A stretch of DNA of 46,241 nucleotides from assembly GCA_030649995.1 (NCBI GenBank), contig JAUSEV010000032.1, forward strand, positions 1 through 46,241. The letters are read 5' to 3'. Made by a program: the position numbers and the translations under genes. Each line of letters starts with the position of its first letter. Positions within the stretch are counted from its first letter, which is position 1. Positions 22,518-31,105 of the stretch are shown here, piece by piece. The notes under the pieces are model-generated. The model was given only the letters and a program-made list of their open reading frames with translations, was not told the origin of the DNA and searched no databases. This stretch comes from Candidatus Uhrbacteria bacterium. Its GTDB lineage: Bacteria > Patescibacteriota > Patescibacteriia > 2-12-FULL-60-25.

Positions 22518-22529
22518 AATCAAGCGAGG

Positions 22530-23441
22530 CTATCTCCTAATATACTTCCCCACCGCTAACCAAGAGATGACGGTGGTCAGTCCGATCAAACTGCCACCCT
22601 CAATCAAAAGAATCAACGGCCACTGACCGACAAAAAAAGCTGCCAAACCGGAATCTTCGCCGTCTAAAAGCGGTCGCAGGCTTGGTTCAAGCCAAATGAT
22701 GATAAGACCAATCGCGATCGCGGAAAAAACAAGGGTGAGCATGGCCAACCACAAACCCTCTAAAATAAACGGTCCGCGAATAAAAGACGAGGATGCGCCT
22801 ACGAGACGCATGATGGAAATTTCTTCCCGTTGAGTGTAGATCGCGACTCGAATGGCATTAAACGCGATGAGCAAACCAAAAAGAGAAAAGATGGCGACCA
22901 GCGCGGCTCCGATGAGGCGCACGCTGCGACTCACTTCTCTTACTCGCGCGATAGCGACCTGATGATCGTCATAGGTTTGTTTTTGGATAAACGGTTTGTA
23001 TTGAGGGCTTTGAACCGCCTGGGCTAAAAACGGATAATCATCGGATTGTTTCGCTTTGATCACCAGTTGAGCACCCAAAGGATTTCCGTTTAATTCATCC
23101 AATGCCGCCAAACCCTTTGGGTCATCGGCGTGCCGGATTTTAAAGGCCGTAAGCACCTCCGCGGCCGTTACAAAACGCACGGAACTCACCTGCGGCAAAG
23201 ACGTTAAATAAAAACGCGCTTGATTGACGATCGCTTCGGAAGTCGCGGGTTCAAAAGCGACCGTCATATCTACTTTATTTTCCAAAAGCGTTACGACGCG
23301 TTCCAGCATGGCATTGACTCCCAACAAAATATTGACAGACAAGAGCGCCATCATAAACACAAAAATCGTGGCAATCGCGATCCACGCGTTACGCGTAAGA
23401 TTTTTCCACGAAGCGATAAAGATTCTCCAGAGTGTTATCAT
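22530..23441 (-). CDS. ftsX: cell division protein FtsX (ABC permease-like)
   Basis: 303 residues. The first membrane segment (about 21-43) is followed by an extracytoplasmic domain (about 45-170) and three further segments, near 175-200, 225-250 and 272-292. This is the FtsX topology. TLLENKVDMTVAFEP and VRFVTAAEVLTAFK match the FtsX extracellular domain, and EISIMRLVGASSSFIRGPFILEG the conserved loop before helix 3. With FtsE it controls peptidoglycan hydrolases at the division site. It is the second gene of ftsEX, separated from ftsE by a GARATAN heptamer array (23449-23483). Confidence 0.92.
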   Translation of the reverse strand: MITLWRIFIASWKNLTRNAWIAIATIFVFMMALLSVNILLGVNAMLERVVTLLENKVDMTVAFEPATSEAIVNQARFYLTSLPQVSSVRFVTAAEVLTAFKIRHADDPKGLAALDELNGNPLGAQLVIKAKQSDDYPFLAQAVQSPQYKPFIQKQTYDDHQVAIARVREVSRSVRLIGAALVAIFSLFGLLIAFNAIRVAIYTQREEISIMRLVGASSSFIRGPFILEGLWLAMLTLVFSAIAIGLIIIWLEPSLRPLLDGEDSGLAAFFVGQWPLILLIEGGSLIGLTTVISWLAVGKYIRR

Positions 23442-23448
23442 AAAAAAT

Positions 23449-23483
23449 GAAATACGAGATAGGAAATACGAGATAGGAAAAGA
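23449..23483. repeat. heptamer array GARATAN between ftsE and ftsX
   Basis: Units GAAATAC, GAGATAG, GAAATAC, GAGATAG, GAAAAGA. The same family is found inside dnaG at 28269-28303. Confidence 0.85.
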
Positions 23484-23489
23484 AGCGAT

Positions 23490-24170
23490 TTATAAGACAT
23501 ACTTTCCTTGTGCAAGATCGGAGAGAATTTTTCCGTCTTTGAGGGTGATCACTCGACGTCGCAAACCGTTGACGACCTCGCGGTTGTGCGTTACGAGAAT
23601 GACCGTTGTTCCAAAATGATTTATTTTGAGCAAGAGCTCCATAATATCGTGGGTGTTCATGGTATCCAAATTGCCGGTCGGTTCATCCGCCAATAAAATT
23701 TTCGGGCGATGGACAAGCGAACGAGCGATCACCACGCGCTGCTGCTCCCCTCCGGATAATTGCACGGGAAAACGATGCGCCTTGCCCTCGAGTCCCACGA
23801 TTTTTAATACTTGAGGCACGATTTCCCGTATCCGTTTTTGCGGCGCACCGGCTACCTCCAAAGCAAAGGTGACATTTTCATACACGGTTTTTTTCTGAAG
23901 GAGTTTGTAATCTTGAAAAATCACCCCGATTTGACGGCGCAGTTCCGGAATCTCGTGCGAACGAATCCGCGTAATATCCCAACCGCCCACGAGAACGCGA
24001 CCATGGGTCGGCGGCTCTTCCGCGATCATAATTTTTGCGAGCGTTGTTTTTCCCGCCCCGCTTTGACCGACAATGGATACAAACTCCCCCGCCTCAATTT
24101 TCAGAGAAACATCTTGCAGGGCGACACTGTCCGGATGATAAATTTTTGTGATGTGCTCCAAGTGGATCAT
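23490..24170 (-). CDS. ftsE: cell division ATP-binding protein FtsE
   Basis: 226 residues, the usual length. Walker A GQSGAGKTTL (34-43), Q-loop GVIFQDYKLLQKKTV (87-101), signature LSGGEQQRVVIARS and Walker B ILLADEPTGNLD are all intact. DYKLLQKKTVYENV is the FtsE-typical stretch after the Q-loop. It works on the inner side of the membrane with FtsX. It is transcribed ahead of ftsX, and no Shine-Dalgarno is present. Confidence 0.95.
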   Translation of the reverse strand: MIHLEHITKIYHPDSVALQDVSLKIEAGEFVSIVGQSGAGKTTLAKIMIAEEPPTHGRVLVGGWDITRIRSHEIPELRRQIGVIFQDYKLLQKKTVYENVTFALEVAGAPQKRIREIVPQVLKIVGLEGKAHRFPVQLSGGEQQRVVIARSLVHRPKILLADEPTGNLDTMNTHDIMELLLKINHFGTTVILVTHNREVVNGLRRRVITLKDGKILSDLAQGKYVL

Positions 24171-24207
24171 GGGGACATGATAACATGAAAGAAGAATCCT
24201 TGATGAT

Positions 24208-24266
24208 TGTCATTCCTGCGGAGGCAGGAATCCATCCGCTGGATCCCCGCATTCGCGAGGATGACA
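24208..24266. repeat. TGTCAT...ATGACA dispersed palindromic repeat
   Basis: Starts TGTCATTCCTGCGGAGG and ends CGCGAGGATGACA. It shares blocks with 12093-12157 and 17794-17885 and lies between the malic enzyme and ftsE. Confidence 0.8.
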
Positions 24267-24270
24267 AACG

Positions 24271-25413
24271 CTAGCCACTAACACTCCTTGCCACCGTCTC
24301 CATCAATCCCGGTTCAAACATGGACGGAATAAAGTGCTCGGCGGTCGGATCTTTGATGACTGAGGCGATTGCTTGGGCCGCGCGCAGCTTGATTTCATCC
24401 GTCACTTTTTTGATGTTTTGATCGAGCATGCCACGAAACAAACCCGGATAACAGAGCGCGTTATTGATTTGATTGGGAAAATCGCTGCGACCCGTGGCAA
24501 TGACCGCCGCACCGGCCTCTCGCGCCTCATCCGGCAAAATTTCCGGCACGGGGTTGGCGAGCGCAAATACGATCGACTTTGGCGCCATGGATCGAATAAG
24601 CTCTGACGAAAATGCGCCAGCCGCAGAGACCCCGATCAACACGTCTGCTCCGCGCGCGACATCTGTTAAAGGACCTGATTGATGAGCGCGGTTCGTCAAC
24701 TCCGCTAAAATCTTTTTTTCTTCATTCAAACCATCGCGTCCTGTATAAATGGCGCCTTGACGATCAACGATGACCATGTCTTGAACTCCGGCTTTGATGA
24801 GTAAACGCGTGACCGCAAGCCCCGCAGCTCCGGCACCGTTCATCACTAACCGAATCTGATTGATCTGCTTTCCTACGACTTTCAGCGCGTTGATGAGTCC
24901 GGCGAGTACGATGATGGCGGTTCCGTGTTGATCATCATGCATCACGGGAATATCCAGCGTCTCTTGCAATCGCTTTTCAATTTCAAAACACCGAGGCGCG
25001 GAAATATCCTCAAGTTGAATCGCACCGAAAGAAGGCGCGATCGCGATAACGGTCGTCACAATTTTTTCTACGTCTTGCGTTCCAAGGACGATCGGTACCG
25101 CATCGATATTTGCAAAGCGTTTAAAAATCGCGCACTTCCCTTCCATCACCGGCAACGCCGCGGCCGGACCGATGTTGCCAAGACCGAGAACCGCGGATCC
25201 GTCAGACACGACCGCTACGGTATTTTTCCGCCAAGTCAGTTGATCAACCTCCTCCGGATGTTCCGCAATCAATTTTGATACGGCACCGACACCCGGCGTG
25301 TACACGAGCGTCAAATCATGTATCTGATCGATCGCCACTTTTGCTCGCATTTCTATTTTTCCCTTCCACTCACGATGTTTTTGAATGGATTCGCGGGCGA
25401 TTTCATCAAACAT
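24271..25413 (-). CDS. malic enzyme (malate dehydrogenase, oxaloacetate-decarboxylating)
   Basis: 380 residues from the ATG at 25413 (MFDEIARESIQKH); an in-frame TTG further up is less likely. The N-terminal catalytic part has LTLVYTPGVGAVSKLI and the lysine region KNTVAVVSDGSAVLGLGNIGP. The metal-binding site is in VMHDDQHGTA, and the NAD(P)-binding domain follows with VMNGAGAAGLAVTRLL. The C-terminal phosphotransacetylase domain of long MaeB forms is absent, so this is the short bacterial type. It converts malate to pyruvate and CO2. No other central carbon gene is nearby. The cofactor preference cannot be told here. Confidence 0.93.
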   Translation of the reverse strand: MFDEIARESIQKHREWKGKIEMRAKVAIDQIHDLTLVYTPGVGAVSKLIAEHPEEVDQLTWRKNTVAVVSDGSAVLGLGNIGPAAALPVMEGKCAIFKRFANIDAVPIVLGTQDVEKIVTTVIAIAPSFGAIQLEDISAPRCFEIEKRLQETLDIPVMHDDQHGTAIIVLAGLINALKVVGKQINQIRLVMNGAGAAGLAVTRLLIKAGVQDMVIVDRQGAIYTGRDGLNEEKKILAELTNRAHQSGPLTDVARGADVLIGVSAAGAFSSELIRSMAPKSIVFALANPVPEILPDEAREAGAAVIATGRSDFPNQINNALCYPGLFRGMLDQNIKKVTDEIKLRAAQAIASVIKDPTAEHFIPSMFEPGLMETVARSVSG

Positions 25414-25465
25414 AGTTTTTCCAGTGTGCGTGGTGGGAGCAAAAAAAGCAAGCAAAATAAAAACT

Positions 25466-25594
25466 TTGTCATTCTGAACGTAATTCTATGGAGTGAAGAA
25501 TCTCCGGATCCGATCGGTCGAAGATCCTTCGTTTCGTCGGACTTCACTCAGGATGACAGATGACTCACGCAGCAAACTGCGGAGTATTGACCCT
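25466..25594. repeat. composite TGTCAT...ATGACA repeat, inverted copy
   Basis: The core 25466-25560 starts TTGTCATTCTGAACG and ends CTCAGGATGACAG. The tail ACTCACGCAGCAAACTGC then GGAGTATTGACCC runs to 25594. It is the inverse complement of the unit at 20464-20591. Confidence 0.85.
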
Positions 25595-25626
25595 AAAAGA
25601 AAAATGAACTCCCCCGCAGATCAACT

Positions 25627-26136
25627 TCATTTTACTTCCAAGATCTTATACACCGTTTCTTTTTCTTCCGTTTTTATCGTGACGCTCTCTCCCATCGCGT
25701 GACCGATGAGCGCGGCGCCGAGCGGGGAAACATTTGAGATGCGGCCACGTGAGGGGTTGGATTCGCGCGCGCCAACGATTTGATAAACCTTCTTTTTCCC
25801 GTTGACGGCGAGTGTGACGGTTGAGCCGAGACCGATGCTCCCATTGGGATTTGCGTCATTTTTGATAATCGTCGCGCGCATCAAACGATCTTTCACGATA
25901 AAAAGACGATCGTTGATGCGCCGCAAACGAAACTTCGCTTCTTGATATTCAGCGTTTTCGGAAAAATCCCCAAGCTGCGCCAAACGACTCACATCTTCGA
26001 CAGCTTCCGGCTGCTCACGTTGCAATTTTTTGAGTTCATTTTTCAGTCGTTCAAAACCGGCCGGGGTCAACTGATTCGCTCCATCTTGATCATCCCGAAC
26101 TTTGAGCGTCTGTGCTCTCCTTTTTGGAATTTGCAT
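25627..26136 (-). CDS. greA: transcription elongation factor GreA
   Basis: 169 residues from the ATG at 26136. The N-terminal coiled coil is LTPAGFERLKNELKKLQ, then the acidic tip region DVSRLAQLGDFSENAEYQEAK. The C-terminal FKBP-like domain has GLGSTVTLAV and ISNVSPLGAALIGHAMGE. GreA inserts its coil into the secondary channel of RNA polymerase and rescues backtracked complexes. The protein has about 20 residues (MQIPKRRAQTLKVRDDQDG) ahead of the usual start, part of which may be spurious. It overlaps the end of the DoxX-like gene by 47 bp, last in a dnaG-rpoD-doxX-greA run. Confidence 0.93.
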   Translation of the reverse strand: MQIPKRRAQTLKVRDDQDGANQLTPAGFERLKNELKKLQREQPEAVEDVSRLAQLGDFSENAEYQEAKFRLRRINDRLFIVKDRLMRATIIKNDANPNGSIGLGSTVTLAVNGKKKVYQIVGARESNPSRGRISNVSPLGAALIGHAMGESVTIKTEEKETVYKILEVK

Positions 26137-26497
26137 AATGAGGTGATGAAGAAAGGGATTCGACGAAGATCGACCCAGCCAAAAACAGAATAGCCACATC
26201 ACGCGCAAAAATATCCGTGAAGCCTGCTTGAAACCAGAGCGAGCTGACGATTTCGAGCATGATGATGACGGCGAGAGCCGCGGAGATTCGAAGAAGAAAA
26301 CCGAACAGCACGGCCAGACCGACGAGAATCAGCGCCGCGCCATGCACGCGTACCAGTATGAGCGGGTCGATGAGGTGCGTGGCGAACGATGGAACAAAAC
26401 CCGCCCAATAGGCGGGATTTGCCAATTCCCAAATACCAAACGACACAAACACAAAAGCCAGACCAAAACGACGAAGGAGGGTAGAAAGTCGAGACAT
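26090..26497 (-). CDS. DoxX-like small membrane protein
   Basis: 135 residues from the ATG at 26497, directly behind the rpoD stop. Four hydrophobic segments are visible (about 8-25, 48-70, 72-95 and 100-120). RFGLAFVFVSFGIWELANPAYW near the start and VRVHGAALILVGLAVLFGF match the DoxX/DoxD-like pattern. Such proteins are linked to quinone or sulfur redox, but the role in this lineage is unknown. It starts 1 bp after the rpoD stop and overlaps greA, so it is co-transcribed with both. Confidence 0.75.
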   Translation of the reverse strand: MSRLSTLLRRFGLAFVFVSFGIWELANPAYWAGFVPSFATHLIDPLILVRVHGAALILVGLAVLFGFLLRISAALAVIIMLEIVSSLWFQAGFTDIFARDVAILFLAGSIFVESLSSSPHYANSKKESTDAQSSG

Positions 26498-26498
26498 A

Positions 26499-27758
26499 TT
26501 AGTAGTCGGCAAGTTTACGGATGACTGGATGCTGTTGGATTTTTTCCAGCGCCTTGGCTTCGATCTGACGGATGCGTTCGCGCGTCACGTCAAATTCTTT
26601 TCCCACTTCTTCCAAGGTGTGCGCCACGCCATCGACGAGACCAAACCGCATTTCCAAAATTTTCTGCTCGCGCGGGTTTAAATCCTTAACGACGTCCTTG
26701 ACGTAACCGCGCAACAGTTGAAGCGCGGCGGCGCGATCAGGCGTCACGTTTTTTACATCTTCAATAAAATCTTCCAGCGTGGAATCTTCGTCATCTTCAC
26801 CGACGGATGTTTCGAGCGAAACGGTGTCTTGAGAAATTTTGATGATGTGCCGAACTTTATCCACTTCTTGACTCATTTCCGCGGCGATTTCTTCCGGCAA
26901 CGGTTCGCGTCCCAACTCTTGAATCAGCTCACGTTCCACCTGCTGAAACTTGTTAATGGTCTCCACCATGTGTACCGGAATACGAATGGTACGAGATTGA
27001 TCGGCGAGCGCGCGCGTGATCGCCTGCCGAATCCACCAGGTAGCGTAGGTGGAAAATTTAAACCCTTTTCGATACTCGAATTTTTTGACGGCGCGAAACA
27101 GTCCGATATTTCCCTCCTGAATCAAATCGAGAAGTGATAATGACTTGCCAGTAAATTTTTTCGCAATAGAAACGACCAAACGCAAGTTGGCTTCGATCAA
27201 CATTTTTTCCGCTTCTTTTTCCAACTTTTCTTTTCGTTTGGCCAAAGCGACTTCTTGCTCCCCTGTGAGCAATGGAATTTTTCCGATCTCGCGCAAATAA
27301 ACCTGAATCGAATCCGCGGTCAAATCAAACGGATCGGGTTTACCGCGTTTGCTTTCGTCCGCGCTGTGCAACCCCTCCATGATTTCCATGCGCTCCTTTC
27401 CGCGGCCCAAGATCCCCTCTTTTTGTTCCACAATGTTAATGCCCGCGGCATCCAAGCGATCAATAAATGCCTCATACACATCCAAATAATCTTCCACGTC
27501 CGTGAACGTGTATAAAATTTCATTCTCGGTAACAAACCCGCGCGTGCGAGCTTTATCAAACAAACGATTGACGATGTTCGCTTCCGGCGCATGGATTTTT
27601 ACATACGCGAGGGCACGCGGACGCGCTGTCTGTTTAGACAAAATTTTATTCTTCTTCGACGGGACGACCTGTTTCTTTTTTGCGGCGGGTCGCGCGTGTT
27701 TGGAAGAAGTTTTTGAAGGATAAAATTTCTTCTTTGTTTTTTTCGTTTTCTTGGTCAT
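26499..27758 (-). CDS. rpoD: RNA polymerase primary sigma factor RpoD
   Basis: 419 residues. A lysine-rich N-terminus (1-50) is followed by a region 1.1-like helical part (about 50-115) and region 1.2 ([20 protein letters not shown], 142-161). Region 2 has [40 protein letters not shown] and [20 protein letters not shown], the -10-reading element. Region 3 follows, then region 4 with [19 protein letters not shown], the -35-reading helix-turn-helix. The intact primary type fits the TTGNNN-17-TANNNT promoters seen in this window. It stands 30 bp behind dnaG, as in the classical macromolecular synthesis operon. Confidence 0.97.
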   Translation of the reverse strand: MTKKTKKTKKKFYPSKTSSKHARPAAKKKQVVPSKKNKILSKQTARPRALAYVKIHAPEANIVNRLFDKARTRGFVTENEILYTFTDVEDYLDVYEAFIDRLDAAGINIVEQKEGILGRGKERMEIMEGLHSADESKRGKPDPFDLTADSIQVYLREIGKIPLLTGEQEVALAKRKEKLEKEAEKMLIEANLRLVVSIAKKFTGKSLSLLDLIQEGNIGLFRAVKKFEYRKGFKFSTYATWWIRQAITRALADQSRTIRIPVHMVETINKFQQVERELIQELGREPLPEEIAAEMSQEVDKVRHIIKISQDTVSLETSVGEDDEDSTLEDFIEDVKNVTPDRAAALQLLRGYVKDVVKDLNPREQKILEMRFGLVDGVAHTLEEVGKEFDVTRERIRQIEAKALEKIQQHPVIRKLADY

Positions 27759-27788
27759 AAAAAATCACGGCTTATCAAGTTTCAAACC

Positions 27789-29606
27789 TTAAAGCAAGTT
27801 CTTAAATTGTTCCAAAAGTTTGGCGATCTGCCCTTCATCACCCACGCGTTCGGCCTGCCGCATCTCGTCTTCAAGACGCGTGCGCTCTCGCGTGGTACGA
27901 AGACGGCGCATGGCGGCAACTCCGACCGCAAGTTCGCGTTGGAGTTTGTCGATCGCCCAATCTTGAAATGTTTGCTCACCGAGCAACGCTAAAACATTGA
28001 ATATCTTCGTCTCGTCCGGTGTGAGCCCTGCCGGAGGACGGATAGCCGACCCGGAAAAAGGATCCGCGGTGGCTGGTAAAGATTCATCCAGATGATAACG
28101 CTCTTGCAAGATCGTGTAAAGAGCGGCGTGTTCCGCCTCTCCCCACTCCTCCGGTGCAACCCCCAAATCTTGCGTTCCCGTTTGCCAAATCTCCGGACGA
28201 TACAACATCAAAGCAAATAAACGCTGTTCAAATTCTCGCTGATGATCTCTTGGCAAAGGTTCAGTCTTTGTATTCTTATTTCTTATTTCGTATCTCATAT
28301 CTCCTTTCTGTTTCCCCATGACTTCTCTCAACGTTTCTTCTCTCACGTCTAAATCCACAGCCAATTTCTTGAGCCAATGATCACGCTCCACCGGATCAAT
28401 GATGTGGCGAATTTCCATGAGCACCTCTCGCGCGATATTTTTTTTATCTTCCGGTTTTTCTGCATGGCGGTTGCGAAACGCTTGGCGATAGATCCATTCC
28501 ATAATGCTGATCGCATGAGCGATCGCGTCTTTCCAAATCTGCGGATCTTTCCGCACCGCTTCGTCCGGATCCTTTCCTGCTTCCGGTGGTAGCGTGATAA
28601 TTTTGATGGAAAAATCCTGCTGCCGCGCCAAATCCAAACCGCGCAAGGTCGCCGCATTCCCGGCCGCATCTTGATCAAACGCGATCGCTAAATTTGAGGT
28701 GAATCGTTTAAGCAAAGCGAGTTGTTCGACCGTGAGCGCGGTTCCACTCGCGGCCACAACATGGTTCACGTTGAACTGATGCGAACTCACCACATCCATA
28801 TTCCCCTCCACGATCACCGCAAGATTTTGACGACGGATTTCCCCTTTCGCTTTGTCGAGTCCATACAACAGAGAAGACTTATGATAGATCGGTGTCTCCG
28901 GAGTGTTGACGTACTTTGCTTCCTTATGCCCTGAGCTTGTCGAAGGGGCCTTATCATCTAACAATACGCGCCCCGTAAATCCCACGACATTGCCATGCAC
29001 ATCCGCGATGGGAAACATCACCCGATCGCGAAAACGATCGTACACGCCGTTTCCCCGATCGCTTTTGATGGAAAGCCCCGCTTGGATAAGCTCATCCGCG
29101 GTCACGCCATTTTTGATGAGCGCGTCCGAGAGCGCGGTCCATTCACTCGGCGCGTATCCAAGCTTGAACAGATCAGCTGTTAGATCATCCACGCCGCGTT
29201 GTTTGAGATATTGACGCGCGTGCTCCGCCTGCGGAAGTTGCGCAAGGGCAGACCTCAAAAAACGCACCGCCAAATCGTTAACCTCTTGCAACCGTTTACG
29301 CGCGCTGGCTTTTTGTTGATCAAATTTTGGCAACACCACGCCGGTTTTTTGCGCCAACAATTCCAACACTTCGCGAAACTCCATTCCCTCAATTTTTTCC
29401 ACAAAAGAAAAATGATCGCCGCCCTGATCGCACCCGAAACAGTGCCACGATTGCCGAGGCCGCGAAACATAAAATGACGGCGTCTTTTCCTGATGAAACG
29501 GACACAACGCCTTAAACGCGCCGCTGCCGGCAGGCTTGAGCGGCAGATACTCGCCGATCAAATCGGCGATATCTAGGCGCGATTTGATTTCTTCGGGAGC
29601 GTCCAT
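27789..29606 (-). CDS. dnaG: DNA primase DnaG
   Basis: 605 residues from the ATG at 29606; an upstream extension is repeat sequence. The CHC2-type zinc finger is CPFH (35-38) and CFGC (56-59). The primase core then leads to the Toprim domain with VIVEGNMDVVSSHQ (264-277) and AFDQDAAG (309-316). The C-terminal part is a helicase-interaction domain. Residues about 219-229 (KAPSTSSGHKE) come from a dispersed CCCTTCGACAAGCTCAGGG-type repeat (28922-28955), next to KYVNTPETPIYHK; other DnaG proteins have nothing there. Another stretch (GDMRYEIRNKNTKTE) is read from a GARATAN heptamer array (28269-28303). It is first in the dnaG-rpoD-doxX-greA run, divergent from dnaB. Confidence 0.96.
   Translation of the reverse strand: MDAPEEIKSRLDIADLIGEYLPLKPAGSGAFKALCPFHQEKTPSFYVSRPRQSWHCFGCDQGGDHFSFVEKIEGMEFREVLELLAQKTGVVLPKFDQQKASARKRLQEVNDLAVRFLRSALAQLPQAEHARQYLKQRGVDDLTADLFKLGYAPSEWTALSDALIKNGVTADELIQAGLSIKSDRGNGVYDRFRDRVMFPIADVHGNVVGFTGRVLLDDKAPSTSSGHKEAKYVNTPETPIYHKSSLLYGLDKAKGEIRRQNLAVIVEGNMDVVSSHQFNVNHVVAASGTALTVEQLALLKRFTSNLAIAFDQDAAGNAATLRGLDLARQQDFSIKIITLPPEAGKDPDEAVRKDPQIWKDAIAHAISIMEWIYRQAFRNRHAEKPEDKKNIAREVLMEIRHIIDPVERDHWLKKLAVDLDVREETLREVMGKQKGDMRYEIRNKNTKTEPLPRDHQREFEQRLFALMLYRPEIWQTGTQDLGVAPEEWGEAEHAALYTILQERYHLDESLPATADPFSGSAIRPPAGLTPDETKIFNVLALLGEQTFQDWAIDKLQRELAVGVAAMRRLRTTRERTRLEDEMRQAERVGDEGQIAKLLEQFKNLL
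28269..28303 (-). repeat. heptamer array inside dnaG
   Basis: On the minus strand GAGATAT, GAGATAC, GAAATAA, GAAATAA, GAATACA. Same GARATAN family as the ftsE-ftsX array (23449-23483), here translated. Confidence 0.85.
28922..28955 (-). repeat. dispersed repeat read in frame inside dnaG
   Basis: The plus strand reads GCCCTGAGCTTGTCGAAGGG, a palindrome-like repeat common as intergenic DNA in many bacteria. Here it encodes APSTSSGHKE without breaking the frame. Confidence 0.8.
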
Positions 29607-29615
29607 ACGGGATGA

Positions 29616-29644
29616 AGCATGAAGCATGAAGCATGAAGCGTCAA
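29616..29644 (-). promoter_or_regulatory. putative dnaG promoter with heptamer spacer (CATGCTT array)
   Basis: On the minus strand TTGACG (29639-29644), 17 bp, CATGCT (29616-29621). The spacer consists of TTCATGC heptamers. The ATG at 29606 is 9 nt after the -10. Same geometry as 5602-5631. Confidence 0.45.
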
Positions 29645-29663
29645 ACACTGCCATCCGCTTCTC

Positions 29664-29692
29664 TTGCGTCCTTCAGCCATCATGTCTAAGAT
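29664..29692 (+). promoter_or_regulatory. dnaB promoter, leaderless start
   Basis: TTGCGT (29664-29669), 17 bp, TAAGAT (29687-29692). The ATG at 29702 is 9 nt after the -10. Confidence 0.6.
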
Positions 29693-29701
29693 AGCCGCGA
29701 T

Positions 29702-31105
29702 ATGTCTTCTCTGGAACGCTTGACCCCCCAAAACATCGAAGCCGAACAATCCTTGCTCGGTTCCCTGTTGCTAGATAAGGATGCCATGATACGCGTGTCA
29801 GACGTGGTGGCGCCGGAAGATTTTTATATCGACAAACATCGCAAAATTTTTGAGGCCATGCAGGATCTGTATCGCCGCAACGAACCCATTGATCTTTTAT
29901 CCCTGGGCAATCGCTTGCAAGAGCGTGGCGATTTGGAAACCGTCGGCGGTCGAGCGGAATTAATCGGGCTCGCCAACGCCGTTCCCACTGCGAGCCATGT
30001 TGAGCATTACGGTCAGATCGTACAAAAAAAAGCCACCTTACGTCGGCTCTTGCATGCGGCGAGCGATATTTCCGCTCTGGGATATGAACAGGCGGAAGAT
30101 GTGGAGGTGGTGCTTGATCAGGCGGAACAACGTCTCTTTAATGTTTCGCAAAAATTTCTCAAACGCACGTTTACGCCCATCCGCGACGTGTTGGCCGATG
30201 CCTTTGATCGTATTGATGAACTGCATCGAGAAAAAGGAAAATTGCGCGGAATTTCTTCCGGCTACGTCGATCTCGATAATTTGCTGGGAGGATTGCAAAA
30301 AAGCGATTTGATTGTGCTGGCCGCGCGCCCTTCCTGCGGAAAAACCTCGCTCGCGCTCGATATCGCGCGGCAAGCCGCGGTCAAGCATAAAGTTCCGGTG
30401 GGGATTTTTTCTTTGGAAATGTCCAAAGAGCAGCTCGTGGATCGCATGATCTGCGCCGAAGCGAATGTGGATTTGTGGAAGATGCGCACCGGCAAACTTT
30501 CCGATAGCGGAACGAATGATGATTTCCCGCGCATCGGTCACGCGCTTGGCGTTTTGTCCGAAGCGCCGATTTATATCGACGATTCCGCGAGCGCCAACAT
30601 CATGGAAATCCGCACCAAAGCGAGACGCTTGCAGATGGAGCATGGTTTGGGACTTTTGATTATTGATTATCTTCAGTTGATGGAAAGCCGTACAAAAAAT
30701 AATGATAACCGCGTGCAAGAAGTTACGGAAATCACGCGCGGACTCAAAGCGATCGCGCGCGAGTTAAACATTCCGGTCATGGCATTATCCCAGCTCACGC
30801 GTAGCGTAGAATTGCAAAAACCCGCCATCCCACGCCTGGCGCATTTGCGCGAATCCGGCTCCATCGAACAAGACGCGGATGTGGTGATGTTTATTTATCG
30901 TAAAGCCGCGGATAAAAATTATCGACTCGAAGATCTTTCTCCGGAAGAACAACATCTCGCCGAGATTCACATCGCCAAACATCGCAACGGCCCAACCGGT
31001 CTGGTCAAACTCTTTTTTGACGCGGCACGCACCAGTTTTCGTAATCTGCAAAAACCCGATGCCCGCGCTCCCTTGCCCCCACCGAGTTTAGGCGCTAGGC
31101 TTTGA
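29702..31105 (+). CDS. dnaB: replicative DNA helicase DnaB
   Basis: 467 residues. The N-terminal domain has NIEAEQSLLGSLLLD (11-25), typical of DnaB, and a linker helix leads to the RecA-like motor with GISSGYVDLDNLLGGLQKSD. The nucleotide-binding loop is AARPSCGKTSLALDIA (the P-loop carries Cys, as in some other lineages). Walker B is LGLLIIDYLQLM, and motif H4 is PRLAHLRESGSIEQDADVVMF. The enzyme unwinds DNA ahead of the polymerase as a hexamer. The last residues (LGARL) and the stop codon are read from a GCCTANN heptamer array. It is divergent from dnaG, which encodes its primase partner. Confidence 0.97.
   Translation: MSSLERLTPQNIEAEQSLLGSLLLDKDAMIRVSDVVAPEDFYIDKHRKIFEAMQDLYRRNEPIDLLSLGNRLQERGDLETVGGRAELIGLANAVPTASHVEHYGQIVQKKATLRRLLHAASDISALGYEQAEDVEVVLDQAEQRLFNVSQKFLKRTFTPIRDVLADAFDRIDELHREKGKLRGISSGYVDLDNLLGGLQKSDLIVLAARPSCGKTSLALDIARQAAVKHKVPVGIFSLEMSKEQLVDRMICAEANVDLWKMRTGKLSDSGTNDDFPRIGHALGVLSEAPIYIDDSASANIMEIRTKARRLQMEHGLGLLIIDYLQLMESRTKNNDNRVQEVTEITRGLKAIARELNIPVMALSQLTRSVELQKPAIPRLAHLRESGSIEQDADVVMFIYRKAADKNYRLEDLSPEEQHLAEIHIAKHRNGPTGLVKLFFDAARTSFRNLQKPDARAPLPPPSLGARL

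Noticed and set aside
30038-30718. 226-codon minus-strand frame
   Set aside because: Antisense shadow of dnaB; no promoter or start site.
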